Shown in pieces: positions 1 to 7,686 of a stretch of 29,397 bases of DNA. Positions within the stretch are counted from its first letter, which is position 1; every line of letters starts with the position of its first letter. The position numbers and the translations under genes were made by a program. Origin of the DNA: an uncultured Prevotella sp. (GTDB taxonomy: Bacteria; Bacteroidota; Bacteroidia; Bacteroidales; Bacteroidaceae); contig UQQN01000019.1 in the NCBI GenBank assembly GCA_900543155.1, positions 1-29,397 on the forward strand, written 5' to 3'. The notes under the pieces were generated by a model, which was not told where the DNA came from, searched no databases, and saw only the letters and a program-made list of their open reading frames with translations.

Positions 1-138
1 TAACGGGGTAACCCATTAAAATAATACACGAATTGAGGCGTTTTCTGCGTTTGTTCTTGTTGAATATCAACTATTTACAATGTCAAAACACCCTCAAAAC
101 CGTGCGGAAAAATATTATAGATTTTGAACACCCTACCC
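1..138. repeat. Left arm of a ~137 bp inverted repeat bounding the window
   Basis: Read forward, this segment matches the reverse complement of 29244-29380 over its whole length. There are scattered substitutions and one more divergent patch near 84-92. Shared blocks include the starting taacggggtaaccc, the aataatacacgaatt stretch, the ttgaatatcaactatttac stretch and the closing gaacaccctaccc. No reading frame is evident. It is either a dispersed intergenic repeat or MITE-like element, or the place where an assembly contig was broken by a repeat. At the right end the repeat-like sequence runs on past the matching edge, so the left copy probably began before base 1. Confidence 0.9.
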
Positions 139-322
139 ATTCGGGGTGAGGTTGGCGCGTGAAATATTAATCTTACTCAAATAATCAGACACGGTTTTTT
201 ACTGGTGCTCCGTCTTTTTCTTGTTATTTTATTTCTATTTCATCGTTAATCATCAGAATAACCTCCTTCACTTTTAAACTCTAATATTTTCAACTTATAA
301 ATCCTTTTTGTACATTTGCACA
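139..322. other. Intergenic leader before the TlpA-like gene
   Basis: No gene is seen between the repeat arm and the first coding sequence. A weak hairpin at about 188-213 (gac/gtc-type pairing around a T-rich loop) is followed by ctttttc and might terminate transcription arriving from the left. The 3' end carries the promoter box described separately. Confidence 0.5.
311..318 (+). promoter_or_regulatory. Bacteroidetes -7 promoter box TACATTTG
   Basis: The sequence matches TAnnTTTG. It lies only four bases before the ATG at 323, so a transcript started about five bases downstream would be leaderless or nearly so. The upstream TTTG-type box is weak, since the right spacing falls in a T-rich stretch without a clear TTG. 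Confidence 0.55.
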
Positions 323-835
323 ATGAAACATTTTATACTCTATTTGGCAACCGCACTTTGCATGCTGACATCGTGCTTAGGGAAGGTGGAAACTACGGCT
401 AATGCCGATATCGTTAGGGTGGGGCAGAAGTTGCCACACTTCGAGGTAACGATGAATGACGGGACGCATATAAGTAGTTCGTCGTTGCAGGGCAAAGCTT
501 CGGTTATTGTTTTCTTTAATACGCTGTGCGGTGATTGTCGCCGGGAATTGCCTATTGTGCAGAAAGTTTATGCAGACTATGGTGCAAAGGTGCAGTTTAT
601 GTGTATTAGTAGGGCAGAAGGTGCCATGTCGATTCAAAAATTTTGGACTGAAAACGCATTGACTCTACCTTATTCGGCACAAGAAACAAAAGATGTATAT
701 GGTTTGTTTGCTACAAGCACCATCCCTCGTGTGTATGTTTCGGACGTGAGTGGAACAGTTAGAAAATGCTTTACAGAAAGTGTAAGCGAAAAAACACTGC
801 GTGAGGCTGTAGAGGAGGTGGTAAAGGGAATTTAG
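323..835 (+). CDS. TlpA/AhpC-like thioredoxin-fold lipoprotein
   Basis: This is a 170-residue protein. It opens with a charged and hydrophobic signal segment and a lipobox LTSC, so the mature N-terminus should be lipid-modified Cys18 on the periplasmic side. A thioredoxin-like domain follows, with FFNTLCGDCRRELP at about 64-77. The redox pair is Cys69 and Cys72 in a CGDC motif, where TlpA/ResA proteins more usually have CxPC. The later TIPRVYV segment has the cis-proline expected near the end of the fold. Family knowledge points to thiol-disulfide exchange in the periplasm; the partner is unknown. The frame stays open upstream to a TTG at 308, but that lies over the promoter box, so the ATG at 323 is preferred. 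The gene stands alone between two intergenic gaps. Confidence 0.85.
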   Translation: MKHFILYLATALCMLTSCLGKVETTANADIVRVGQKLPHFEVTMNDGTHISSSSLQGKASVIVFFNTLCGDCRRELPIVQKVYADYGAKVQFMCISRAEGAMSIQKFWTENALTLPYSAQETKDVYGLFATSTIPRVYVSDVSGTVRKCFTESVSEKTLREAVEEVVKGI

Positions 836-963
836 AATAAAAAAGTTCTTGGGGTATAATGTATAAAAAGGGAGTGTAAAATACTTTTGTTACTAACTTC
901 TTTTTCATATACTAACAGGATAATTCTGAATGTAGCTTTATACTCTTTCTAACTAAGAGTTTA

Positions 964-979
964 GTGTAAATATTTACAC
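964..979. promoter_or_regulatory. Perfect 16 bp palindrome, candidate operator of the transporter operon
   Basis: GTGTAAATATTTACAC is its own reverse complement over 16 bases and sits 41 bases before the ATG at 1021. A second small hairpin (actctt/aagagt) lies just upstream at about 945-960. The size and position suit a dimeric repressor or activator site. Which regulator would bind is not known. Confidence 0.5.
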
Positions 980-1020
980 GCCAAACAGATCAATTGAAAT
1001 TATAAAAAATACATACAAAA

Positions 1021-2331
1021 ATGATAAACACTTCAAACTTGAAAGTTCGCCTCATTGTGATGAACTTTCTAGAATTTGCCGTGTGGGGTGCTTACCTCAC
1101 CTCTATGGGCAATTATTTGGGAAAGGCTGGCATGGGCGAATACATTTCGTGGTTTTATGCCATCCAGGGCATTGTTTCAATTTTTATGCCTACCCTGATG
1201 GGTATTGTGGCAGACCGTTATGTACAGCCTCAGCGTTTGCTTGGCATTTGTCACCTTGTGGCAGGTTTGTTTATGATAGCTCTGTGGGGTATGGGCGAAC
1301 AAAATGCAATGCCTAATATCACAACCTTTATGACGCTCTACACATTGAGCGTGGCGTTCTATATGCCGACCCTTGCACTCTCTAATACTACAGCATTTAC
1401 GTTGCTCAAAAATCATGGACTTGACACGGTAAAAGACTTTCCGCCAATCCGTGTGTTTGGTACTGTAGGTTTTATTGCTACGATGTGGTTTGTAAATTGT
1501 GCAACAACCACAGGTGCATTTGGCTTTACGTTGTTAGAAGATAATAATAAGTTCCAGCTGACCCACATGCAGTTCTTAGTATCGGGTGTGTTGGGTATAT
1601 TGCTTTTTGCTTATTGTATGACTTTACCCAAGTGTCGTTTGGAGAAAACGCAGAATCAGTCGCTCTACGAAGCCTTTGGTTTGGATGCTTTTAAGTTGTT
1701 CAAAACTAAACGTATGGCATTGTTCTTTATCTTCTCGTGTATGCTTGGCATGTCATTGCAAGTAACTAATGGATATGCTACACCCTTTATTACAAGCTTT
1801 AAAGAAGTAGTGCCCAATTCGTTTGCTGCAAATAATGCTACATTACTTGTGTCAATTAGTCAGGTAGCTGAGGCTGTATGCATCCTCTTTATTCCCTTCT
1901 TTTTGCGTCGTTTTGGTATAAAGGTGGTAATGCTAATTGCAATGTTTGCTTGGGTACTTCGCTTTGGATTCTTTGGTTTGGGTAATCCTGCCTTCCCTGG
2001 TGTAATATTGTTTGTGCTTTCATGCCTTGTTTATGGTGTGGCTTTCGACTTCTTCAATGTGTCGGGTGGTTTGTTTGTAGACAATGAGTGTGACCCCAAA
2101 GTAAAGGCATCGGCACAAGGTTTGTTTATGCTTATGACCAACGGTTTAGGTGCAACAATCGGTACATTGCTCGCAGGCAAAGTTATTAATCACTATTGTC
2201 ATTGGAATGAATCGGGACACCTTGTGGGTGATTGGACAACTTGCTGGATGATTTTTGCAGGGTATGCCTTGGTTGTGTTTATATTGTTTGCCCTGATGTT
2301 TAGCGAAAACAAAAAGGAAAAAGAAGCATGA
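1021..2331 (+). CDS. MFS transporter, nucleoside:H+ symporter (NupG/XapB) type
   Basis: This is a 436-residue hydrophobic protein with alternating membrane segments along its whole length, consistent with the 12-helix major facilitator fold in the inner membrane. It has the family's early signature (LIVMNFLEFAVWGAYL at about 11-26), the loop motif GIVADRY near 60, and a paired C-terminal half with DFFNVSGGLFVD. Nucleoside import is the family assignment; the true substrate cannot be read from the sequence. The last codons overlap the next start (ATGA, 2328-2331), so it is translationally coupled to menG and probably heads an operon of transporter, menG and fmt. The palindrome at 964-979 lies in its leader. 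Confidence 0.85.
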   Translation: MINTSNLKVRLIVMNFLEFAVWGAYLTSMGNYLGKAGMGEYISWFYAIQGIVSIFMPTLMGIVADRYVQPQRLLGICHLVAGLFMIALWGMGEQNAMPNITTFMTLYTLSVAFYMPTLALSNTTAFTLLKNHGLDTVKDFPPIRVFGTVGFIATMWFVNCATTTGAFGFTLLEDNNKFQLTHMQFLVSGVLGILLFAYCMTLPKCRLEKTQNQSLYEAFGLDAFKLFKTKRMALFFIFSCMLGMSLQVTNGYATPFITSFKEVVPNSFAANNATLLVSISQVAEAVCILFIPFFLRRFGIKVVMLIAMFAWVLRFGFFGLGNPAFPGVILFVLSCLVYGVAFDFFNVSGGLFVDNECDPKVKASAQGLFMLMTNGLGATIGTLLAGKVINHYCHWNESGHLVGDWTTCWMIFAGYALVVFILFALMFSENKKEKEA

Positions 2332-3068
2332 CCACTTATAAACAAGAGGAGATAACCCCTTATAACAACACAGAAGCCAAGGGCGCACAGGTAGAACGTA
2401 TGTTCGATGGTATAGCCCATTCTTACGATATGCTTAACCATGCCCTTTCGTTGGGCATAGATAAAAAATGGCGCCGTGCAGCAGTTAATTCGTTGAAGCC
2501 TTATGCACCACAACGCATCTTAGATGTGGCTACAGGTACAGGCGACTTTGCCATGCTTGCAGCACGTGAGTTGAATCCCACAGAGTTAGTTGGAGCCGAC
2601 CTTTCAGAAGGCATGATGAATGTGGGACGCGAAAAGGTAAAGGTGGCAGGATTAGACAAGGTGATTCGCTTTGAAAAAGAAGATTGCATGCACCTTACTT
2701 TTGCCGATGATTCTTTTGACGCGGTGATGGTAGCGTATGGTGTGCGCAATTTCGAAGACCTTGATCGTGGACTGCGAGAGATGCGTCGTGTGATGCGTCC
2801 AGGTGGACGATTGGTGATTATTGAATTGACCTCACCTGTGCGTTTTCCTATGAAGCAAATGTTTTGGCTCTACTCGCATGTGTTGATGCCCACGTTGGGT
2901 AAACTTATCTCGCGCGACAGTAAGGCATATGCTTATCTGCCTGCCACAATGGAAGCTTTTCCTCAAGGCGAAGTGATGAAAGGTATACTTGAAAAAGCTG
3001 GATTTAAAGACGTGAAATTCAAGCGCTTTACATTTGGACTAAGCACGATGTATACTGCAGAAAAATAA
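2328..3068 (+). CDS. menG: Demethylmenaquinone methyltransferase (MenG/UbiE family)
   Basis: This enzyme transfers a methyl group from S-adenosylmethionine to demethylmenaquinone, the last step of menaquinone synthesis, at the inner face of the membrane. The 246-residue length is typical. Visible motifs are the family opening VERMFDGIAHSYDMLNHALS, SAM motif I DVATGTGDFA starting at residue 66, GVRNFEDLDRGLREM, and the post-motif RPGGRLVIIELTSP. A menaquinone rather than ubiquinone role is inferred from the Bacteroidales context. The start overlaps the end of the transporter gene by four bases, and fmt begins 11 bases after its stop. Confidence 0.93.
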   Translation: MTTYKQEEITPYNNTEAKGAQVERMFDGIAHSYDMLNHALSLGIDKKWRRAAVNSLKPYAPQRILDVATGTGDFAMLAARELNPTELVGADLSEGMMNVGREKVKVAGLDKVIRFEKEDCMHLTFADDSFDAVMVAYGVRNFEDLDRGLREMRRVMRPGGRLVIIELTSPVRFPMKQMFWLYSHVLMPTLGKLISRDSKAYAYLPATMEAFPQGEVMKGILEKAGFKDVKFKRFTFGLSTMYTAEK

Positions 3069-3079
3069 GATTTAGAAGA

Positions 3080-4051
3080 ATGACAGAAAAGAAAGATTTA
3101 AGAATAGTATATATGGGAACCCCCGATTTTGCGGTGGAACCCTTGTCGAAACTTGTAGAAGGTGGCTATAATATTGTGGGTGTAATTACGATGCCCGACA
3201 AGCCCATTGGTCGTCACCAAAACGAACTTTCGGCTTCGCCTGTAAAGAAGTATGCCGTGGCACATGGTTTACGTGTATTGCAACCAGCTAAACTGAAAGA
3301 CCCCGAATTTGTGGAAGAACTGCGCTCGCTGCAAGCCGACTTACAGATTGTGGTAGCTTTTCGCATGTTGCCTGAGGTGGTATGGAATATGCCACGTTAT
3401 GGCACATTTAATTTGCATGCAGCTTTGTTGCCTCAATATCGTGGTGCAGCTCCTATAAACTGGGCGATTATTAATGGCGATACCGAAACAGGTATTACAA
3501 CATTCTTCCTTGATCATGATATTGATACCGGAAGCGTGATACAGCGTGTCCCCGTGCCAATTCTTGATGCCGACAACGTGGAAGATGTACACGACAAGTT
3601 AATGCATTTAGGCAGCGACTTGGTGGTAGAAACTGTTGATAATATATTGGCAGGCACAGTAACCCCCATTCCGCAGTCGGAGTTGCAAACAGACGAACCT
3701 TTACGTCCTGCACCTAAAATATTCAAGGAAACATGTCGAATAGATTGGACACAGGGAGTAAAGCGTACTTACGATTTCGTGCGCGGACTTTCACCTTATC
3801 CAGCAGCATGGACCGAGTTAACTTATAATGGCAAGACTTCTGTGCTTAAGGTGTATGCCACAAGTAAGGACTTCTGCGAAGTGACAGAACCCATAGGTAC
3901 CGTATTAACCGACGGTAAAACCTACTTTAAGGTGGCACAGGTTGACGGTTACCAACATTTGCTCACAATACAGTTGGCAGGTAAAAAACGTATGCAAATA
4001 GCCGATTTCTTGCGCGGATTCCATGCGGAAGGCAATATTTCGGTGAAATAA
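3080..4051 (+). CDS. fmt: Methionyl-tRNA formyltransferase
   Basis: This enzyme formylates Met-tRNAfMet using 10-formyltetrahydrofolate, supplying the initiator for translation in the cytoplasm. The 323-residue protein has the N-terminal RIVYMGTPDFAVEPL opening and the catalytic formyltransferase signature with Asn111, His113 and, in FFLDHDIDTG, the expected aspartate near 149. The C-terminal half forms the smaller tRNA-binding domain (PKIFKETCRIDW and FLRG segments). It follows menG closely and ends the operon; a new promoter lies in the 107-base gap before the NifU-like gene. A matching initiator-type tRNA occurs at 21797-21869. Confidence 0.95.
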   Translation: MTEKKDLRIVYMGTPDFAVEPLSKLVEGGYNIVGVITMPDKPIGRHQNELSASPVKKYAVAHGLRVLQPAKLKDPEFVEELRSLQADLQIVVAFRMLPEVVWNMPRYGTFNLHAALLPQYRGAAPINWAIINGDTETGITTFFLDHDIDTGSVIQRVPVPILDADNVEDVHDKLMHLGSDLVVETVDNILAGTVTPIPQSELQTDEPLRPAPKIFKETCRIDWTQGVKRTYDFVRGLSPYPAAWTELTYNGKTSVLKVYATSKDFCEVTEPIGTVLTDGKTYFKVAQVDGYQHLLTIQLAGKKRMQIADFLRGFHAEGNISVK

Positions 4052-4085
4052 GCTACATTTTAGTCGAAAAAACACAAATATCTTT

Positions 4086-4116
4086 TTGCAATTTAGCAAA
4101 AGATGGTGTAACTTTG
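4086..4116 (+). promoter_or_regulatory. Promoter of the NifU-like/GGGtGRT operon
   Basis: A TTG at 4086-4088 (within cttttTG) and a perfect TAACTTTG at 4109-4116 are separated by 20 bases, the Bacteroidetes -33/-7 arrangement. The leader to the ATG at 4159 is about 38 bases. This placement also argues against starting the protein at the upstream in-frame codon at 4114, which lies inside the promoter box. Confidence 0.8.
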
Positions 4117-4158
4117 CACAAGAAAATCAGTATTCTATTAAATACCAAAACTCAAAAC

Positions 4159-4860
4159 ATGGAATATTCACACGAAGTACAGAACATGTGTTGTGTTGCC
4201 AAAGGCCCCAACCATGGTCCCGCTCCTATCCCTGAAGAAGGCAAGTGGGTACAAGCAAAAGAAATCAAGGACATCTCAGGTCTTACTCACGGTGTGGGTT
4301 GGTGTGCTCCTCAGCAGGGTGCATGTAAGCTTACATTGAACGTGAAGGAAGGCGTTATCGAAGAGTGCTTGGTTGAAACCATCGGTTGCTCTGGTATGAC
4401 TCACTCAGCAGCTATGGCCAGCGAAATCCTTCCTGGCAAGACTATTCTCGAAGCTCTCAACACCGACCTCGTTTGCGATGCTATCAATACAGCAATGCGC
4501 GAGCTCTTCCTTCAGATCGTATACGGCCGTACTCAGAGCGCCTTCTCAGAAGGTGGTCTCGTAGTTGGTGCTGGTCTTGAAGACCTCGGTAAGGGTCTCA
4601 TCAGCCAGATGGGTACACTCTATGGTACTAAGGTTAAGGGTACTCGTTACCTCCAGCTCACTGAAGGTTACATCACTAAGATGTACCTCGATAAGGACGA
4701 CCAAGTAATTGGCTACGAATTTGTTCACATGGGCAAGTTCATGGACGCTATCAAGAAGGGCGTTGATGCCAACGAAGCTCTTAAGAGTGTAACAGGTCAC
4801 TATGGCCGCACTACTGCCGAGCAGGGCGCAGTTAAATCTATTGACCCACGTAAAGATTAA
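4159..4860 (+). CDS. NifU/IscU N-terminal-like protein paired with GGGtGRT
   Basis: This is a 233-residue protein of the kind annotated as an iron-sulfur cluster scaffold-like protein. Cysteines at 11, 12, 49, 56, 70, 77 and 106 stand out. The stretch ETIGCSGMTHSAAMASEIL around Cys77 resembles the GC..A..S cluster-binding region of IscU/NifU. Cluster assembly is inferred from that likeness and is not shown. Codon use differs from the neighbours, favouring CTC for leucine, CGT for arginine and AAG for lysine, which suggests high expression. It has its own strong promoter, and the next gene begins 14 bases after its stop, behind an unusually strong ribosome binding site. The start at 4159 is chosen because earlier codons overlap the promoter. 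Confidence 0.8.
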   Translation: MEYSHEVQNMCCVAKGPNHGPAPIPEEGKWVQAKEIKDISGLTHGVGWCAPQQGACKLTLNVKEGVIEECLVETIGCSGMTHSAAMASEILPGKTILEALNTDLVCDAINTAMRELFLQIVYGRTQSAFSEGGLVVGAGLEDLGKGLISQMGTLYGTKVKGTRYLQLTEGYITKMYLDKDDQVIGYEFVHMGKFMDAIKKGVDANEALKSVTGHYGRTTAEQGAVKSIDPRKD

Positions 4861-4866
4861 GGAGGA
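4861..4866 (+). promoter_or_regulatory. Strong Shine-Dalgarno GGAGGA before the GGGtGRT gene
   Basis: GGAGGA immediately follows the stop of the NifU-like gene and lies eight bases before the ATG at 4875. Such a strong site is rare in this window, where most genes have none. Confidence 0.75.
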
Positions 4867-4874
4867 ACACAAAA

Positions 4875-5894
4875 ATGATTAGAGAAGTAAAGTTTGAAAG
4901 CCAGGACCGTCGCATGAAGCAGATTCTCGCTGCTCTTAATAAGCACGGCATCAAAGATATTGAAGAGGCTAACCAGATTTGCGAATCTTACGGCATTGAT
5001 CCTTACATGGAGTGCGAAAGCACACAGATGATCTGCTTTGAGAACGCTAAGTGGGCTTACGTTGTAGGTACTGCTATCGCATTGAAGGAAAAAGCTAAGG
5101 ACGCTGTTGAAGCTGCTGAGTACATTGGCGAAGGTCTTCAGGCATTCTGCATCCCTGGTTCTGTAGCTGACGATCGTAAGGTTGGTATCGGTCACGGTCG
5201 CCTTGCAGCACGTTTGCTCTCTCCTGAGACTAAGTGCTTCGCCTTCCTCGCTGGTCACGAAAGTTTTGCAGCTGCTGAAGGTGCTATCAAGATTGCTCAA
5301 ATGGCTAACCAGAGCCGTCCTGCTGACAAACCACTCCGTTGCATCCTCAACGGTCTTGGCAAGGACGCAGCTATGATTATCAGCCGTATCAATGGTTTTA
5401 CTTACGTACAGACTAAGTTCGACTACTACACTGGCGAACTCAAGGTTGTTAAGGAAACTGCTTATAGCGATGGTCCCCGTGCTAAGGTAAACTGCTATGG
5501 TGCTGACGACGTTCGCGAAGGTGTAGCTATTATGTGGAAGGAAGACGTAGATGTTTCAATCACTGGTAACTCTACTAACCCCACTCGTTTCCAGCACCCT
5601 GTTGCAGGTACTTACAAGAAGGAGCGCGTACTCGCTGGTAAGCCTTACTTCAGCGTAGCTTCAGGTGGTGGTACAGGTCGTACACTTCACCCCGATAACA
5701 TGGCTGCAGGTCCTGCTTCTTATGGTATGACCGACACTATGGGTCGTATGCACTCTGACGCTCAGTTTGCAGGTTCTTCTTCAGTTCCCGCACACGTTGA
5801 GATGATGGGCTTCCTCGGTATTGGTAACAACCCCATGGTAGGTTGCTCTGTAGCTTGCGCAGTTAAGGCTGACCTCGCTCTCAACAAGAAGTAA
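4875..5894 (+). CDS. GGGtGRT family protein
   Basis: This is a 339-residue protein of the family named after its GGGtGRT motif, seen here as SGGGTGRTLHPDN with the glycines at 264-266. The motif may bind a phosphate or nucleotide, but the function of the family is not established to my knowledge. Other conspicuous segments are IPGSVADDRKVGIGHGRLAA and MLGIGNNP-like ends with cysteines near 325-330. Codon use is as strongly biased as in its upstream partner, so the two are probably made together at high level; a joint role in iron-sulfur chemistry is only an inference. Its final 35 bases and its terminator are duplicated at 13408-13509, at the far side of the accessory island. Confidence 0.88.
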   Translation: MIREVKFESQDRRMKQILAALNKHGIKDIEEANQICESYGIDPYMECESTQMICFENAKWAYVVGTAIALKEKAKDAVEAAEYIGEGLQAFCIPGSVADDRKVGIGHGRLAARLLSPETKCFAFLAGHESFAAAEGAIKIAQMANQSRPADKPLRCILNGLGKDAAMIISRINGFTYVQTKFDYYTGELKVVKETAYSDGPRAKVNCYGADDVREGVAIMWKEDVDVSITGNSTNPTRFQHPVAGTYKKERVLAGKPYFSVASGGGTGRTLHPDNMAAGPASYGMTDTMGRMHSDAQFAGSSSVPAHVEMMGFLGIGNNPMVGCSVACAVKADLALNKK

Positions 5895-5960
5895 TTGATT
5901 CTTAGATAATCAGTTATAAAATATAATCCTCCATAATCTATTTGGGTTATGGAGGATTTT
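5860..5960 (+). repeat. Left direct repeat flanking the accessory island (3' end of GGGtGRT gene plus terminator)
   Basis: This segment covers the last codons of the GGGtGRT gene, the spacer and the terminator. It recurs in the same orientation at 13408-13509 with one C/T change in the coding part, a short divergent patch just after gattctt and one indel. The last 52 bases are identical. The arrangement resembles attL/attR of an element that integrated at the 3' end of a gene and left the gene intact. Confidence 0.9.
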
Positions 5961-5962
5961 TT
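5925..5962 (+). terminator. Rho-independent terminator of the GGGtGRT operon
   Basis: A 12 bp perfect stem (aatcctccataa with ttatggaggatt) encloses a ten-base loop and runs into a T tract. Confidence 0.9.
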
Positions 5963-6086
5963 GTGTTAGTATACCTGTTGAAATTTAGTTACTTCATAAC
6001 TTCATCAGCAAGGCCTGTATACTTCTCTTTACACTTGATATGTGTTCGGCTATCTCTGCAACTTCTCTAACTGTGGTTGAGTCTAT
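5963..6086. other. Non-coding stretch at the left inner edge of the island
   Basis: No convincing gene is seen. On the minus strand a 35-codon open stretch without a start codon ends at about 5997 and contains TTVREVAEIAEHIS, which looks helical. It could be the tail of a lost gene, but I cannot name it. Confidence 0.4.
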
Positions 6087-6133
6087 AAAAAATGCGTTAC
6101 ATCAGAATTAATAATATCCAAAGTAACGCATTT
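6087..6133 (-). terminator. Rho-independent terminator of the minus-strand WYL operon
   Basis: A perfect 11 bp stem (aaatgcgttac with gtaacgcattt) has a 22-base loop and, on the minus strand, a six-base T tract. It lies just after the last small open frame of the WYL gene cluster. Confidence 0.75.
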
Positions 6134-6144
6134 AAAATTGTAGA

Positions 6145-6228
6145 TTAAGAGACAATGCATCGATTAATCTTCACGTAAGTACCTATGACTATGGTCAAGA
6201 CGATAACTATTACGATAGCTTTAATCAT
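6145..6228 (-). CDS. 27-residue hydrophobic peptide (small ORF)
   Basis: The frame encodes MIKAIVIVIVLTIVIGTYV followed by KINRCIVS. It is one short membrane-spanning segment with a basic tail. It lies between a 102-codon minus-strand gene region and a terminator that fits its end. No Shine-Dalgarno is seen, which is normal here. Small hydrophobic peptides of this form can be type I toxins, membrane anchors or subunits of a complex, but no antisense RNA was recognised. The composition is strongly protein-like, yet at this length chance cannot be excluded. Confidence 0.45.
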   Translation of the reverse strand: MIKAIVIVIVLTIVIGTYVKINRCIVS

Positions 6229-6326
6229 AGCACATATTGTTTGAGAAGTTGAACGTTAGCTTATTTCAGCTCCTCTCTCAGCCCCTCATGTTCCTTCTCA
6301 AACTTTTGTAGAGATTGTAAAAGTAC

Positions 6327-6572
6327 CTATTCAAAGAAATATCTCTTACAAAAGTCGTTGTAATATTTGCTAGGTTTTATTTCGCCTAATATGTCGTTGT
6401 AATGAAGTGTTTCAAACTGCATGTTACTCCAACCCACTTTGTTAATGAGTGTGTTGAACATTTCATGGCATCTGTTGGTTTCTTCTTTGAGCGTATTGAT
6501 TCTTTCATTCATTTCATCACGCTCAGATGAAGAAAGCAGATTCATAAAACGCTCTGTCATTTTCCACATCAC
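6327..6572 (-). CDS. Small helical protein of unknown function, interrupted by an in-frame TAG
   Basis: The visible protein has 81 residues, is rich in charged helices (SSSERDEMNERINTLKEE) and ends CKRYFFE. Directly after its TAG stop the same frame stays open for 21 more codons to a TAA at 6261-6263. That tail (LLQSLQKFEKEHEGLREELK) is clearly coiled-coil-like. The simplest reading is a ~103-residue protein cut by a nonsense mutation, or one with readthrough. The upstream end is also unclear: the frame is open back into the end of the WYL gene, with GTG and ATG choices at 6575 and 6572. It starts about 40 bases after the WYL gene and probably shares its transcript. I do not recognise a family. 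Confidence 0.5.
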   Translation of the reverse strand: MMWKMTERFMNLLSSSERDEMNERINTLKEETNRCHEMFNTLINKVGWSNMQFETLHYNDILGEIKPSKYYNDFCKRYFFE

Positions 6573-6613
6573 GCTTTGAAAAACGACAGGCTCTCTTTGA
6601 TATGTAGAGTTTT

Positions 6614-7528
6614 TTAGCTTTTCATAAGGTACCGATTCAATGCATCCTTAATTTCAGACATAATCTTTTCGCGATATTCAAGTGGCTCTAATACTTCAAC
6701 GTGAGAGCCTAAAGCCAATAGCTTTGATTTTAAATCGGGTGTTAGATATACACGATACGTAAACTCGGCGTATTCGCCGTATTTTGATTTAACTTCACAT
6801 TGCGATTTATGTAAAGGCAACATTTGCAAATATTCCACTTCTACACCGTATACTCTGATTTTTAATTTTTCAAGGGGCAATTGGTCATTCACATAAATTC
6901 CCACAACATTATCGTAGTACTTTCGGGGTATGAAGTCTTTCGGAAAATCAAACTGAATGTTTGTAGCATGAAAGTCAATAAATCGTTCTAATGCCAAATG
7001 CCTAATGGCCTCTTTTTCTTTTATGTAACCAAGCACATACCATCTCCTGTTGTATACTTTCAGCGCATAAGGTTGTAACGTTAGCGTTTCAAGTTTCCCT
7101 TCATAACGTTGATAGTCAATTACAACTTCAGTATTGTTTCGCATGGCTTCAATGATGGCGTCGAAGTAGGCCGTTCCGTGTGGTATTTCCTCTAATATAA
7201 TACGGTCGCGCATCATGCTAAAGGTTGAGAAATCTTGTGGAACACTATACTTACGCAATAGCATTTGTGCGTAAGTATTCTTTTTGAGCACTTCAGGATT
7301 TTTGATATAGTATGTGAACAATGAAGATTTGTCGCATGCGATGTCAATGTCAAACATCTCTTTGATGCCCTTGCGATGCTCGTGAAAGGTGCGGATGGAT
7401 AGACCGCCCATATAAGCATAAGGAGATGCTTGCCATAGCTTAACGATATGTTCAAAATCGAGAGGTATTCTTGACTTGTCAATTGTATCGATGAGCCAAA
7501 TATACCTAAGATAGGTTTTACTAATCAT
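6614..7528 (-). CDS. WYL-domain transcriptional regulator
   Basis: This is a 304-residue protein from the ATG at 7528. The N-terminal ~75 residues form a winged-helix-like region (SIRTFHEHRKGIKEMFDIDI). The middle holds the WYL domain with VVIDYQRYEGK, TLQPYALKVYNRRWYVLGY and HLALERF, the expected layout of a ligand-sensing Sm-like fold. The C-terminal part resembles the WCX extension. WYL regulators often respond to nucleotides or nucleic acids and frequently sit in defence or prophage regions (family knowledge). Upstream in-frame ATG at 7549 lies over the promoter box at 7536-7543, so 7528 is the better start. It is divergent from the DUF2493 gene, with 158 bases between. Confidence 0.88.
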   Translation of the reverse strand: MISKTYLRYIWLIDTIDKSRIPLDFEHIVKLWQASPYAYMGGLSIRTFHEHRKGIKEMFDIDIACDKSSLFTYYIKNPEVLKKNTYAQMLLRKYSVPQDFSTFSMMRDRIILEEIPHGTAYFDAIIEAMRNNTEVVIDYQRYEGKLETLTLQPYALKVYNRRWYVLGYIKEKEAIRHLALERFIDFHATNIQFDFPKDFIPRKYYDNVVGIYVNDQLPLEKLKIRVYGVEVEYLQMLPLHKSQCEVKSKYGEYAEFTYRVYLTPDLKSKLLALGSHVEVLEPLEYREKIMSEIKDALNRYLMKS

Positions 7529-7535
7529 TTCTTTG

Positions 7536-7543
7536 CAAATATA
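7536..7543 (-). promoter_or_regulatory. -7 promoter box of the WYL gene
   Basis: On the minus strand the sequence is TATATTTG, a perfect TAnnTTTG, seven bases before the ATG at 7528. The expected start of transcription leaves a leader of only two or three bases. Confidence 0.65.
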
Positions 7544-7686
7544 AATCAAAAAATCAACAAATCAAAAAAATCGGTCTAATAATAATAAATTCTGCGGACT
7601 TTTTGCAGACAAACTGCCCAAAACAACGATATGCGAAATCTTTAATCGTATAAAGATATATACACGTTCTATAATTTATTTCAAAT

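Noticed and set aside
5997..6101. Minus-strand open stretch with TTVREVAEIAEHIS, possible end of a recombinase or regulator
   Set aside because: It has no start codon, is only 35 codons long and matches no motif I can name with confidence.
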